From Ridgeia piscesae (Eukaryota > Annelida > Polychaeta > Sabellida > Siboglinidae): 64,000 bases of DNA. The notes beneath the pieces are model-generated. The model saw nothing but the letters and a program-made list of their open reading frames with translations, searched no databases and was not told the DNA's origin. Within the stretch, counting starts at the first letter, position 1, and every line of letters begins with the position of its first letter. The stretch is from contig JAODUO010000033.1 of NCBI GenBank assembly GCA_025642075.2, positions 763,501-827,500 on the forward strand, in the 5' to 3' direction. The translations under genes and the position numbers were made by a program. Positions 25,262 to 40,200 of this stretch are shown here, piece by piece.

Positions 25262-28200
25262 TATATATATATATTTTCAACAAATCATTTGTATGCATGT
25301 TCAAAAATTAAATTAAATTACAATAATTTACAACTAACATTTATAACAAGAATTTCAAATGCGAAGCTGCTCCATTCTCATTTATATTCAACATGAAAAT
25401 TTGTACTCATTCCATCGGGAAACGTCCTGATTTCCAACCAAACCAAACAAATTTATGCATAGGTACAATACTTTGAATGAGTTTTGTCATGCAGCTTCAA
25501 CAAATACAATTGCTCTGTGTAGCGAACAGAAACATGTCTGCTGCAGCTCAAGAGTAATGGCTGTGACCAGCGCCAATGATGTGTAAGTCTGAACAATTAT
25601 TTGAAATATACCGAAGCTTCGTGCTCATAAAACCATGGCCATGTATCCAGTAAATGGTACATTCTTATGTTTGTGCAATGGTTGTTCAGGTGTTTCACCC
25701 AAACACAGTACAAAACTGTCCATCACCCACCCATACTTGAACAAAACTGTCTCTCATGTATAAAACTGTCCCTCGTGTACAAAATTTTCCATCATATAAA
25801 ACTGTCCCTTGTATTCAAAACTGTCCCTCATGTATAAAATTGTCACTCATGGATAAAACTGTTCCCTCATATGAAACTGTCCCACGTGGATAAAACTGTC
25901 CCTCTTGTACAAAGCTGTCCCTCATATATAACTGTCCTTCGTATAAAACTGTCCCTTTTGTACAAAGCTGTCCCTCATATATAACTGTCCCCTCGTATAA
26001 AACTGTCCCTTGTACAAAACTGTTCCTCATTTATAAAACTGTCCCACGTGGATAATTACATAGTAAACTCAAACATCCACTGACACAGTTGAGAGGCAGC
26101 TATGTGAACAAAATGTGCATACCTCGTCACGCTTGACTGGGTAGTTGGCATAACCGTGATCTGGTTTCTGAAAACAACAGAACAACATTTGACCACGAAG
26201 TAAAACACATCACGCTGTGTATTTGATAGACTATGTTGAACCCATTTTATAGATTTCCTGAATGAATTTTTTTCACAGTCACTGTCTGAGTATAACTTCA
26301 CAAGTTTCGACTGAGTTCCTCACCAATGATAGTTTCGTGTTTGAACAACGTACAACGCCTCGCTTAGACACATGCACTAGTAACTAATATTATGATCCAG
26401 GTCAGTTAAGTCTAACACAGTTGTAATTACCAAGGCACTGGTATTTCTGCATAACGCTGCTTTTGCTAGGTCTGGCCTGTTGTGTCCAGTTTGTCTACAG
26501 TTGTTGTGGCCTGAGACAAAAACAACACAACTTAGTGGCACATACCTCTTCTTGTTCTCTCTCGTTCTTGTGTTCCACTTCTGCCTGTTTCTGAAAGTAC
26601 ACATTTACATGTGTCACTACAGGCAACCTGCTTCAACACTAACTCGAGCTTGTCTTGTTCTATGGTATGTTCTTAATCAAGTTTTACCATCTTAATTTCT
26701 TAGTTTGCAAATAATATTTTGGTTTGGTTGCATCTTCCTTTTAGAGAGCCTCAGTTTCACTGGTAAATGGCACAATATAAGCAGCTACGGTAAGATATTA
26801 ATATGCAATTAACTTAGCTAAGCAATTCGGTTCTCATGGAATAATGTTGATGGTAAAGTTGAACTCAGAACTTTTTCGTGAATTTCTAAAGTACCTGGGT
26901 ACTGGTCAGTTGTCAGCCCCAATGGATACTGGAAGGGCCAAAGGGTGACTGTAATTATAATCTGAACATTTGTCTTATCTGAGTAGCAAATGGCACATCA
27001 TTATATTCTGAAATGGCACACTCAAACACATACGAAAATAGCATGTTTATCCGAGAAAAAATTAGGCCTTATCTTGCTTGACAGCAAACGTGTGGGAGAG
27101 AATTGTAGTACTGTAATTTAAAAAAATTGGCTGGACTATGTGGTACACCTGCTGTCCACTAGAGTGCCCCATAGTCATGATGAACTTACCATTCAATGTA
27201 TGAGTGATCAATCTCGTAGTATAACCTCACCCCCAACATTGCAACCAGCTGATAAGGGTGATGATTAAGGGAGGGCAGTTAGCAGAGTTTCACTAGCATT
27301 GTTGAAGTGGTGAGTTGTCTAGAGTCCATGGCATGGACAATCTGTGGTTTTCTATTAATTTTTAATAAATCCGTGGACATTTCTGAGCATATTTTATATT
27401 ACGAAATGTCATGCACAGATAGTCCTGGGTGTAATTCAATTAGTATAATATGTCTGATATAAATCAGATTTCAGATCTACTACACTAGTGTATAGTACAT
27501 TTTCCTTAAGAGCTCTATAGATGTCTTAGTGAAATGGTCCCCAGATGTCTCGGCCACATCAGTGCAGGTGAATAACACTTCTAAAATAACTTATCCATAC
27601 CTCATCTGGCTCCATGCTGGTCTTGCTTGCAGCATTTTCCTGGTTCTGAAACAACATATTACAATAATTTACAACTAGAATTTACACTAGTTACTGTATA
27701 GTACAAACTACTGCCCGAAGTGGTGAAGGGCACAACATGCATTTCATTTTCCAAGGCAATCTCTGAACAAGCATTAATGACTAGAACCACCTGGACCCAT
27801 TAACAGTTAACATCAGATTTCATCATCCACCATGTGTCCACCATGTGTCCACCATGTGTCCACCATGTGTCCACCATGTGTCCACCATGTGTCCACCATG
27901 TGTCCACCATGTGTCCACCATGTGTCCACCATGTGTCCACCATGTGTCCACCATGTGTCCACCATGTGTCCACCATGTGTCCACCATGTGTCCACCATGT
28001 GTCCACCATGTGTCCACCATGTGACTGGCTAAAATGTGGTCCTGCAGCGCTGGAGAACACACTGACCACGACAGAACTGGTGCAGGACACCAAGACGAGC
28101 TGTGCGAACTAAACCGTGTCGCCGGCGAGAACCAAGCATGCATAATGTGATAATAATTTAAATAAAGCACTGGCCCTTGCGGTTGCGTGCCTGGGCGACA

Positions 28201-31200
28201 TTCATGATTCAATTCACATTGTCATTGATTGTTGTATGTGCAAAATCAATCAATTCAACGGCTTTAGATCATCCACTTCTAGATACTAACTGACAAGTAT
28301 ACAACGTTACGATATCATGTTATGAAGTTTCATGAACTAGTCAGTCTTTTTCAAACATTTACGCCAAGCTGACCTTTCTATGCTGGCGCTGAGCGCGAGA
28401 TAAGTCACTGTCACTGACAGGCCCCAAGACCAAGTGCTTGTCGTCGTCAGGCTCATGGCATGCTCAGCCCAGTAGTTCTTTCAGTTTCATACCGCAAATT
28501 GAGACTTAGAGATATCGTAGACACAAATGATGTTGGTTAAATTAGGACACAAAAATGAATAATTTAAAAAATGAACAAAGCTTTATGATTAATAAAAATG
28601 TGCAGGCTGTCTCACGCCTGTGACGAACGGCAGATTTTGGCGCGTTATTGCATTTACCCAATTCTTTGCAATACGACACAATTATGTAACGATGGCTGTT
28701 ATTGGCTAATCGCATCCCCTTGAGCCCTGGTAACTGAGGCTACCGAAGGAGAAATTTAATTAGGTCAAGATCAGATAAGCACTAACAACATGGTAATATA
28801 TTATTGGCTTAAAATAATCAATCTGCCCTCTGGCGAATAATAAAACCTATGCAATATGATTCGCAAGATGGCGCTAATGTCAACAGGCGATATACGAAGG
28901 GCACGCATGAGACTGTGATGAGTGTACTAGTACGGGTAGAGAACGTATTGGGGCATGGCCAAGGGGGGTCTATATTAGTACATGTAGGGACGAACAATGC
29001 AGACAGGGATGGAACAACCAGGATAGTAAAGAGATACAGAGAGTTGGTAGAGACACTGAAGAAGACGAGAGTTGAACAGATCATACTCTCGGGAATCTTG
29101 CCAGGAGGGGGAAAAGGGGGAACAACATTTAGAAATTGAAAGGGGGAAATTTAAGGGACTATTGACAGATGGGGAAGAAGAAGGAGTTGGATTTGTAGAT
29201 TTGTGGGGATATTTTGTTGGTAAAGAAGACATGTTTATAGAGATGGCCTCCATCTAAGCGGAAAGGGCGCAGCAGTTTTCCCAGAACCTTCTTCGATCGA
29301 TGAAATGGAACAGGTTGCAACTTTTAAACTAGTTTGGGGGGGGATACACAAAAACCCAAATATGGGGTAGATAAAGATAGAAAAAAGACATCAGCAAAGA
29401 ACACCCTAAACCCCTCGGAATTTGGTTATAAATGTGTTTTTTAAATGCAAGGGAAAAAAAAAGAATGCAAAAATTTATGGTAAAATATTACCCCCCAATA
29501 ATGGGTAAAACTAACTTGGGCCCCCCGATATATCAGATGCCGTTTGGGGAATGACAGGGATGAAATGTTTAGGAAAGATAAATTAGGAAAAGGGGGAGGC
29601 GATTTTTTATATATTAAAGAACCATCCAAGCTTATGAAATAAAATTAAAAAAAAGAAGCAGAATGTAAAAAGGTTTGGTGTAAATAGTTACAGGAAACTC
29701 AACTTTTGTTGGGTTAGTGTATCGGAGTCCAAACAAAAGCATGGAAGAGAATAAAAAAATACATAACGCTATAAAAGAAGGAGTAAACGGACGTATTATT
29801 ATGGGGGATTTTAACCATGGGAAAAAGGGACATCTCTCAGAGTACCGGGAGAGGGGATCAAGAGTTTTTAAATTTTAAAAGATATTTTCCCTTTCTAACA
29901 TGTGTTAGAAGCAACCAGGGGCGAAATGTGTTAGACATATATTGAGCTCACAAAAGGAATTTTTTGGAAATTCAAATATGTGAGCCATGGGGTGTAGTGA
30001 TCACAACCAAATACATTTTATCATCAAAAAAAGGAAAGGAATAGAAAAAAAAATACGGGAAAACATTTCAAAAAGGAAGTTAAAAGGACAGGGGGAAATT
30101 TACAAAATGTGGAAAAACACTGAAGAAAAAGACAGCAACAGAATGCTGGAATATTTTAAAGATAAAATTTATCTCGTTGACAAATTTGTCCCTTAAAAAA
30201 ACAGGGGAAACGGTCAAAGAAAAACACTTATCGAAGGAAGCCATTAGAAAAATAAAGTACAAGCAAATGATTGGAAGACATATAGACGGAAGTGAAAAGA
30301 CTATAAAAAAGACTTAATCAAGCTACAGCTGAAATTAGAAATTCAAAGAGAAGCTACGAAAAAAAATTGCTTTTAATATAAACATGACAGCAAGAGTTTT
30401 TATGCGTATGTTGAAGTAAACAGAAAGTTCAGGATAAGGTCGGTCCTCTAGAAAGGGAGTGATGGAAACATAATAACAAGGGATTCTTAATAAAATAAAT
30501 GAGTACTTTAGTTGGTGTTTACCGGGAAGATATTAGATAACCAGTCTTTAGACTGCGAAGGGAGAGAGTTTGAATATTTAGGACAATTAATTGTAACCCC
30601 AACAATGGTGCTATGAAAATAAGAGATATGAAGGAAATTCACCTGGAGTGGATGGGATTCCTCCCAAATTACTATTGGGAAAATTTAGAACAAATCAGCA
30701 TACCGGAACATGTTAAATTTTATTTAAAGGGGGGAATAGTTCCATTAGAATGGAAAGAAGCAAACATTATACCATTATTTAAAAAAAGGGTTTGAGGAAC
30801 AAGTCAGAGAATATAGACCAGTGAGTTTAACATCGGTGATTTGCAAACTATTAGAAAACTAATTAAAGATAAGGGTTTATTTTCTTGTTAAAAATAAATT
30901 GATAAACCCATCTCAACATGGGTTTTTAAAAGCGAGGTCATGCTTAAAAATATGTTATGTTTTTTGGAAGATGTCACAAATGGCTAGATGAGGGATCACC
31001 ATAGATATAATCTACTTAGATTTTTAAAAAGCCTTTTACAAAGTGCCACACCAAAGCTCTACCTAAAGGGCCCCTGGCAAAAAAGGGAAAGATCAATGGA
31101 TAGAAAAAAGGCTTATTTGGACAAAAAGTGTAGTTGATGGGAGGTTTCAAACTGGAAAGCGGTTTTTGAGTGGAGTACCGCAGGGATCAGATCCATTTTT

Positions 31201-34200
31201 TTCTTAATATATATCAAATTTGGATGAACATCAACAAGGTGTTAAGTTTTCGGACGACATAAAAGTGTTAGGAAAATTAAAAGTGATGCAGATAGAAGCA
31301 TTTAAAAAATATCTTAATGTTGATAGAATGGTCTGAAAGTGGCAAAAGCTGTTTAATTTTGGGAAAATGTAATGCCTTCCCCAGGACATGGGGAAAGAAA
31401 AAGCCCAAAATACAATGGGTGATACTATCTAAATCACCAAAGGAAAGGACTTGGGTTAACTATTAGTGCTGACATGAAGGATCAGAGCAGTGTGGAATTG
31501 CAGCAGCAAAGGGGAAAACCCAAAATTTTTGGTTAATTAGGCGAAATATAGTGTACAAAAAAAAAGAACTAATAATACCGCTGTATAAAACAATAGTTAG
31601 GCCCCACTTAGAATATTGTATACAACATGGAGGCCATATCCAAGAAGGATATTGATATGCTAGAAAGAGTACAAAGGAGAGCAACCAAAATGATACAAAA
31701 AATCAGGAATATTAGTTATGAAATGGTCTAAAAAAATGTGGTTAACAACACTAAAACCAGAAGATTGGGGGAGATCAGATTGAGGTGTTTAAAATATTGA
31801 ATGGATATGAAAATATTGACAGAAAAATTTTTTTCCCGTCAAAGGGAAAAGAAGGACTAGAGGACATGAAGTTACATTAGCAAAGAAGCAGTGTAGACTA
31901 GATATTAGAAAATATTCTTTTTCACAAAGAACAGTAAACGAATGGAACAGATTATCAGCTGATTGTGTAGGTGCTAGTAGTGTTAATATATTTAAAAATA
32001 AAATCGACATATACCTAAGAAGGGCGGGGTATACTTAGATAGATAGGTTGGACTCTCGATAAGCCAAATGGCTTCCTAGTCCACCTGCCATCTAGAGTTG
32101 AATCTCTAGGTGGCAATCTTGTTAAATCTTGTTAAATCTAGTATGTAAAACTAACCACAAATGTACAACTACCCGGGAGCCGGTACGTGGACGATCCATC
32201 ATGAATATACATGATCAATTTGAGGTACTGTTAATGTGGTATATTGGCACACACTATTTATGCCAATAAAAGGAAATTCTTACTTCATTCGGTGGGCATT
32301 AGCACTTGCCACTGCCGGCGTAACGCTAACTAAGTTTATTGAGAACGAGCAATTACTCCCAACTTTTCTTCTCTAGAATAGTTTTGTGTACAAAATCTGG
32401 CAGCTCGTACACAATCTGGCAACTTCCAAATCGTAACAGGCGTTTTGCAAAAGACAGATAAGACATTAAGCAAAGCCAGGAGAAGCTGTTGTTGTTTGTC
32501 TTCCGAGGGCTAGGAATAGTAGGATAGAGCAGGCGACTGAACGGGTGTAGAACACATTGGAGCATGGCCTGGGGGGATCTACATTAGTGCATACTTTGTT
32601 GGGAAAGAAGACATGTACATGAGAAATGGCCTCCACCATAGCGGAAAGGGCGCAGCAGTTTTCTCTGAGAACCTGCTTCGATCTATGGACAGTGAAACAG
32701 GTTGCAACTATGTAAACTAGATTCGCGGGGGGGGGGGCTGAAAGAGAAGCCAAATACTGGAGGCATAAATAAAGACAGCGCAAAGAAATCAGCAAAGAAC
32801 AGTTTGGAAAACTCTTCTGAAACTTGTGTTTGTCTAAATGCAAGGAGCATAGTAAATAAAAGAAATGAACTAAACATTATGGTAGAAGATATTAACCCTC
32901 AAATAATAGGTATAACTGAATCATGGGCCACCACCGATATATCAAAATTAGGAATGACAGGTTAAGTTATATTTAGGAAAGATATAATTTAGGAAGAAGG
33001 GGAGGTGGAGTTATTTTATATATTAAAGAATCCATTCAGGTTTATGAAATATAATTAGAAAAAGAAGCAGAATATGAGGAAGCTGCTGGTGTAACATAGT
33101 TATAACAGTAACTGTTGGGTTAGTTTATCGAAGTCCAAACATAAGCGTAGAATAGATATGAGACGAGAAAATACAAAACGCTATAAAAGAAGTGAGTAAA
33201 CGGGACTGTATTATTATGTGAGAATTAAAATATTTTACTGATAATACAAACACATTGTACACAGTGCATCATTACGTACGAATGATACACCCACTGTGTT
33301 CACAACACATCATAATTACATATTGATGATATAACACACACACACATTGTATATAGTACATGATACAACTGTACATAGTGTATGATTTGGTCTAGTTATT
33401 TTCCACTTAAATAGAAACATTCCCATAGACAGTTATCTTAATAGGGAGATTATAGCAGTGTTCTCCCTGCTATATGATAAGCGAGGTGGGCCACCTCGGT
33501 GTTTTTCTAAGCCACCTCGCTCAAAATATGCCATAATTGTCAACTCATAGATTTCATGCTATAAACTTGTTTACATGTTACTACCTTGTAGTTATGCATT
33601 TGTTTCTTCCCTAATTCCCAGGGAGTATGTTAACACACCTTTCCACATGCAACATTTTGAAGGTAGTTTTGAAAATAGTTCTAGGTGACCATGCCCCCAG
33701 ACCTGCAGTGCTCGCTCAGCCCATCCTTCCGCCTCGCCCATCAGTGTACTCAGCCCATCCTGCCACCTTGCCCATCAGTGTAATCAGCCCATCCTGCCAC
33801 CTCGCCCATCAGTGTACTCAGCCCATCCTGCCACCTCGCCCATCAGTGTACTCAGCCCATCCTGCCACCTCGCCCATCAGTGTACTCAGCCCATCCTGCC
33901 ACCTCGCCCATCAGTGTACTCAGCCCATCCTGCCACCTCGCCCATCAGTGTACTCAGCCCATCCTGCTACCTCGCCCATCAGTGTACTCAGCCCATCCTG
34001 CCACCTCGCCCATCAGTGTACTCAGCCCATCCTGTCACCTCGCCCATCAGTGTACTCAGCCCATCCTGTCACCTCGCCCATCAGTGTACTCAGCCCATCC
34101 TGCCACCTCGCCCATCAGTGTACTCAGTCCATCCTGCCACTTCGCCCATCAGTGTACTCAGTCCATCCTGCCACCTCACCCATCAGTGTACTCAGCCCAT

Positions 34201-37200
34201 CCTGCCACCTCACCCATCAGTGTACTCAGCCCATCCTGCCACCTCACCCATCAGTGTACTCAGCCCATCCTGTCACCTCACCCATCAGTGTACTCAGCCC
34301 ATCCTGCCACCTCGCCCATCAGTGTACTCAGCCCATCCTGTCACCTCACCCATCAGTGTACTCAGCCCATCCTGCCACCTCGCCCATCAGTGTACTCAGC
34401 CCATCCTGCCACCTCACCCATCAGTGTTCTCATCCCATCCTGCACCTCGCCCATCAGTGTACTCAGCCCATCCTGCACCTCGCCCATCAGTGTATTCAGC
34501 CCATCCTGCCACCTCACCCATCAGTGTACTCAGCCCATCCTGTCACCTCACCCATCAGTGTACTCAGCCCATCCTGTCACCTCGCCCATCAGTGTACTCA
34601 GTCCATCCTGTCACCTTGCCCATCAGTGTACTCAGCCCATCCTGCCACCTCACCCATCAGTGTTCTCATCCCATCCTGCACCTCGCCCATCAGTGTACTC
34701 AGCCCATCCTGCCACCTCACCCATCAGTGTTCTCATCCCATCCTGCACCTCGCCCATCAGTGTACTCAGCCCATCCTGCACCTCGCCCATCAGTGTATTC
34801 AGCCCATCCTGCCACCTCACCCATCAGTGTACTCAGCCCATCCTGTCACCTCACCCATCAGTGTACTCAGCCCATCCTGCCACCTCACCCATCAGTGTAC
34901 TCAGTCCATCCTGCCACCTCACCCATCAGTGTACTCAGCCCATCCTGCCACCTCACCCATCAGTGTACTCAGCCCATCCTGTCACCTCACCCATCAGTGT
35001 ACTCAGCCCATCCTGCCACCTCGCCCATCAGTGTACTCAGCCCATCCTGCCACCTCACCCATCAGTGTACTCAGCCCATCCTGCACCTCACCCATCAGTG
35101 TACTCAGCCCATCCTGTCACCTCACCCATCAGTGTACTCAGCCCATCCTGCCACCTCGCCCATCAGTGTACTCAGCCCATCCTGTCACCTCACCCATCAG
35201 TGTACTCAGCCCATCCTGCCACCTCGCCCATCAGTGTACTCAGCCCATCCTGCCACCTCACCCATCAGTGTACTCAGCCCATCCTGCACCTCGCCCATCA
35301 GTGTACTCAGCCCATCCTGCCACCTCCCCCTATCAGTGTACTCAGCCCATCCTGTCACCTCGCCCATCAGTGTACTCAGCCCATCCTGTCACCTCGCCCA
35401 TCAGTGTACTCAGCCCATCCTGTCACCTCGCCCATCAGTGTACTCAGCCCATCCTGTCACCTCACCCATCAGTGTACTCAGCCCATCCTGTCACCTCGCC
35501 CATCAGTGTACTCAGCCCATCCTGTCACCTTGCCCATCAGTGTACTCAGCCCATCCTGTCACCTCGCCCATCAGTGTACTCAGCCCATCCTGTCACCTCG
35601 CCCATCAGTGTATTCAGCCCATCCTGTCACCTCACCCATCAGTGTACTCAGCCCATCCTGTCACCTCGCCCATCAGTGTACTCAGCCCATCCTGTCACCT
35701 CGCCTATCAGTGTACTCAGCCCATCCTGCCACCTCGCCCATCAGTGTACTCAGCCCATCCTGCCACCTTCCCCTATCAGTGTACTCAGCCCATCCTGTCA
35801 CCTCACCCATCAGTGTACTCAGCCCATCCTGTCACCTCACCCATCAGTGTACTCAGCCCATCCTGTCACCTCACCCATCAGTGTACTCAGCCCATCCTGT
35901 CACCTTGCCCATCAGTGTACTCAGCCCATCCTGTCACCTCGCCCATCAGTGTACTCAGCCCATCCTGTCACCTCGCCCATCAGTGTATTCAGCCCATCCT
36001 GTCACCTCACCCATCAGTGTACTCAGCCCATCCTGTCACCTCGCCCATCAGTGTACTCAGCCCATCCTGCCAGCTTGCCCATCAGTGTACTCAGCCCATC
36101 CTGCCAGCTTGCCCATCAGTGTACTCAGCCCATCCTGCCACCTCACCCATCAGTGTACTCAGGGGAAACACTTATAATAATTCAATAACTACATAACAAA
36201 TAGGGCTGACGACTGCTTATTCTTACCAGCCATGGTTAATTGTTTTTGGAGAGACGTCTGCTTAAAACAAATGTCAACAGTGTAGTGTTTGTTGTAGTTA
36301 GGGTCAGACTCAGAATTGTTTTAAATATGTTACATAGTAATTTAATTTACATTCAAGCACAACTCCTCTCCAAGTGGAACAATTCCCACAAAATTACACA
36401 AATTACACCCAAGCTACAATGGAAGGCCCGACCTACCAACAAACTGAACTAACCCTATCTATTTTATACCCCCCCTCTAATCCCAAACATAACTGACTCC
36501 ATACAACCCTACTTATGTAAGTGACTAAAATAAAAATATAATTTAAATACTTCATTGACTAATGCGGGCTGGCCAGGATACTGTTGCCCATTCTCGTATC
36601 TTCCTCTGTTTTTGCACTGCAGTCTGCCAACTGCCGTGGATGAGATCACCGAGATAACTATTTTAGTCCGTGTATAGAACGGGCATTTACGGCTCAGTAA
36701 CCTCGGCCGGTTAATGCATGCTAGGTTTTTTTTATCACTGGAGGATCTTGACAAACATATATGCGCAGTGCCCTGATTTCTCACAAAGACAGGTAATGTA
36801 TAGAAGGGCATGTTTAGAAGGATCGATACGGTTCTAGAACACATACAGCGACAGCCGAAGGCTGAGATGAGGTGATAAATCAAATTGCAGAGATTTACAC
36901 CGATTCATTGAACGGTAACAAATTAAACCAGTTTAGGCGCCTGCATACCGACCAAATACCCAGGGGCTACGTAGTTTGTATCGCTGTAATACCCAGTGTA
37001 CTGAGCAGTTCACACCTGTTCCGTGCAAGATGGCGACGGCCGCATGGCTGCGATTTATCCCAATGTTTCTTGTATTAATAATAATTATTAATAATGTATG
37101 AATAACGTAGCCACCGAAAATATAGTGCATAATAGGCCTAGGACTGTTATCGAGCAAAAATTCAGATAGTTATTTTTCATGTGATAACTTCTCAACGCCC

Positions 37201-40200
37201 GTTGCCCGACAGACGGTTACTGAATTTGTCAGTAACCTGAGGGTGTATATTATTACCGTCCGGCTATGAAATCGTTTGCCAGAGGAACCAGTCAATGCGG
37301 TAAAGCATGTCTCCTGCCTGCCTGACTATGTTGCTGCGATGAAAGCTCTTTCACTCATTGTTAATATTTAACCAGCAACAGAAAGAATAATTTAGACCAA
37401 CAAGGAGAAGTATGAACAACGAAATATATATTATCACAGGCCAAGTGAAATGACGTTTTGCGATATTTATGTCGAGGACAAGCCCACCAGCAACCAGCAG
37501 ACGGGGAGCGCCAAATAACACGCTATCCTGTGACGGGCTATCATTACAGTAAACTGCTGGAAATCGAAAATACAATTGCTCGTGTTTCAAAACGAATGTA
37601 TGCCAAATAAACGTACGCCAAATCGGAGAAGTTGGAAAGACGCTAACATTTTTGTTCTGCACGCTAAAATTACATGGTTTCCATTATGTCCTTTTCTATA
37701 TTAATTCACCTCTGGACAACTGACTTATCAGCTTAGCGGGTGGGTGAACGTTAGCTTAACGTGTTAGGCCTACAGTGAATTTTGTTATACATATGTAACA
37801 CCCGCATTTAAAAGGAACTGCTTTGAACATCCTTGTTGTTCCTGTGTGACCCGCCATTGCAATGCTACAGGGAGCCTCGGCTGTAAGGCGCACACTGTCA
37901 CAGTGTCCACACAGCGAGAACACACTCAATGTAAATACACTGTCACAGTGTCCACACAGCGAGAACACACTCAATGTAAACACACTGTCACAGTGTCCAC
38001 ACAGCGAGAACACACTCAATGTAAACACACTGTCACAGTGTCCACACAGCGAGAACACACTCAATGTAAACACACTGTCACAGTGTCCACACAGCGAGAA
38101 CACACTCAATGTAAATACACTGTCACAGTGTCCACACAGCGAGAACACACTCAATGTAAATACACTGTCACAGTGTCCACACAGCGAGAACACACTCAAT
38201 GTAAACACACTGTCACAGTGTCCACACAGCGAGAACACACTCAATGTAAACACACTGTCACAGTGTCCACACAGCGAGAACACACTCAATGTAAACACAC
38301 TGTCACAGTGTCCACACAGCGAGAACACACTCAATGTAAACACACTGTCACAGTGTCCACACAGCGAGAACACACTCAATGTAAATACACTGTCACAGTG
38401 TCCACACAGCGAGAACACACTCAATGTAAACACACTGTCACAGTGTCCACACAGCGAGAACACACTCAATGTAAACACACTGTCACAGTGTCCACACAGC
38501 GAGAACACACTCAATGTAAACACACTGTCACAGTGTCCACACAGCGAGAACACACTCAATGTAAATACACTGTCACAGTGTCCACACAGCGAGAACACAC
38601 TCAATGTAAATACACTGTCACAGTGTCCACACACGAGAACACACTCAATGTAAAACATGTCACAGTGTCCACACAGCGAGAACACACTCAATGTAAAACA
38701 TGTCACAGTGTCCACACAGCGAGAACACACTCAATGTAAAACATGTCACAGTGTCCACACAGCGAGAACCACTCAATGTAAAACATGTCACAGTGTCCCC
38801 CGGAGAACCACTCAATGTAAAACACTGTCACAGTGTCCACACAGCGAGAACACACTCAATGTAAACACACTGTCACAGTGTCCACACAGCGAGAACACAC
38901 TCAATGTAAACACACTGTCACAGTGTCCACACAGCGAGAACACACTCAATGTAAACACACTGTCACAGTGTCCACACAGCGAGAACACACTCAATGTAAA
39001 CACACTGTCACAGTGTCCACACAGCGAGAACACACTCAATGTAAATGCACTGTCACAGTGTCCACACAGCGAGAACACACTCAATGTAAACACACTGTCA
39101 CAGTGTCCACACAGCGAGAACACACTCAATGTAAATACACTGTCACAGTGTCCACACAGCGAGAACACACTCAATGTAAATGCACTGTCACAGTGTCCAC
39201 ACAGCGAGAACACACTCAATGTAAATACACTGTCACAGTGTCCACACAGCGAGAACACACTCAATGTAAATACAATGTCACAGTGTCCACACAGCGAGAA
39301 CACACTCAATGTAAATACAATGTCACAGTGTCCACACAGCGAGAACACACTCAATGTAAATACACTGTCACAGTGTCCACACAGCGAGAACACACTCAAT
39401 GTAAACACACTGTCACAGTGTCCACACAGCGAGAACACACTCAATGTAAACGCACTGTCACAGTGTCCACACAGCGAGAACACACTCAATGTAAATACAC
39501 TGTCACAGTGTCCACACAGCGAGAACACACTCAATGTAAATACACTGTCACAGTGTCCACACAGCGAGAACACACTCAATGTAAATACACTGTCACAGTG
39601 TCCACACAGCGAGAACACACTCAATGTAAACACACTGTCACAGTGTCCACACAGCGAGAACACACTCAATGTAAACACACTGTCACAGTGTCCACACAGC
39701 GAGAACACACTCAATGTAAACACACTGTCACAGTGTCCACACAGCGAGAACACACTCAATGTAAACACACTGTCACAGTGTCCACACAGCGAGAACACAC
39801 TCAATGTAAACACACTGTCACAGTGTCCACACAGCGAGAACACACTCAATGTAAACACACTGTCACAGTGTCCACACAGCGAGAACACACTCAATGTAAA
39901 CACACTGTCACAGTGTCCACACAGCGAGAACCCACTCAATGTAAATACACTGTCACAGTGTCCACACAGCGAGAACACACTCAATGTAAATACACTGTCA
40001 CAGTGTCCACACAGCGAGAACACACTCAATGTAAACACACTGTCACAGTGTCCACACAGCGAGAACACACTCAATGTAAACACACTGTCACAGTGTCCAC
40101 ACAGCGAGAACACACTCAATGTAAACGCACTGTCACAGTGTCCACACAGCGAGAACACACTCAATGTAAACGCACTGTCACAGTGTCCACACAGCGAGAA

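Noticed and set aside
33627..36196. Plus-strand frames of 765-853 codons
   Set aside because: Stop-free 34-bp unit read in three frames; no domain or start context.
36231..36262. Minus-strand exon ending ACCATGGCTG before donor GTAAGA as an alternative start
   Set aside because: It ends in phase 1, whereas exon 2 requires phase 0.
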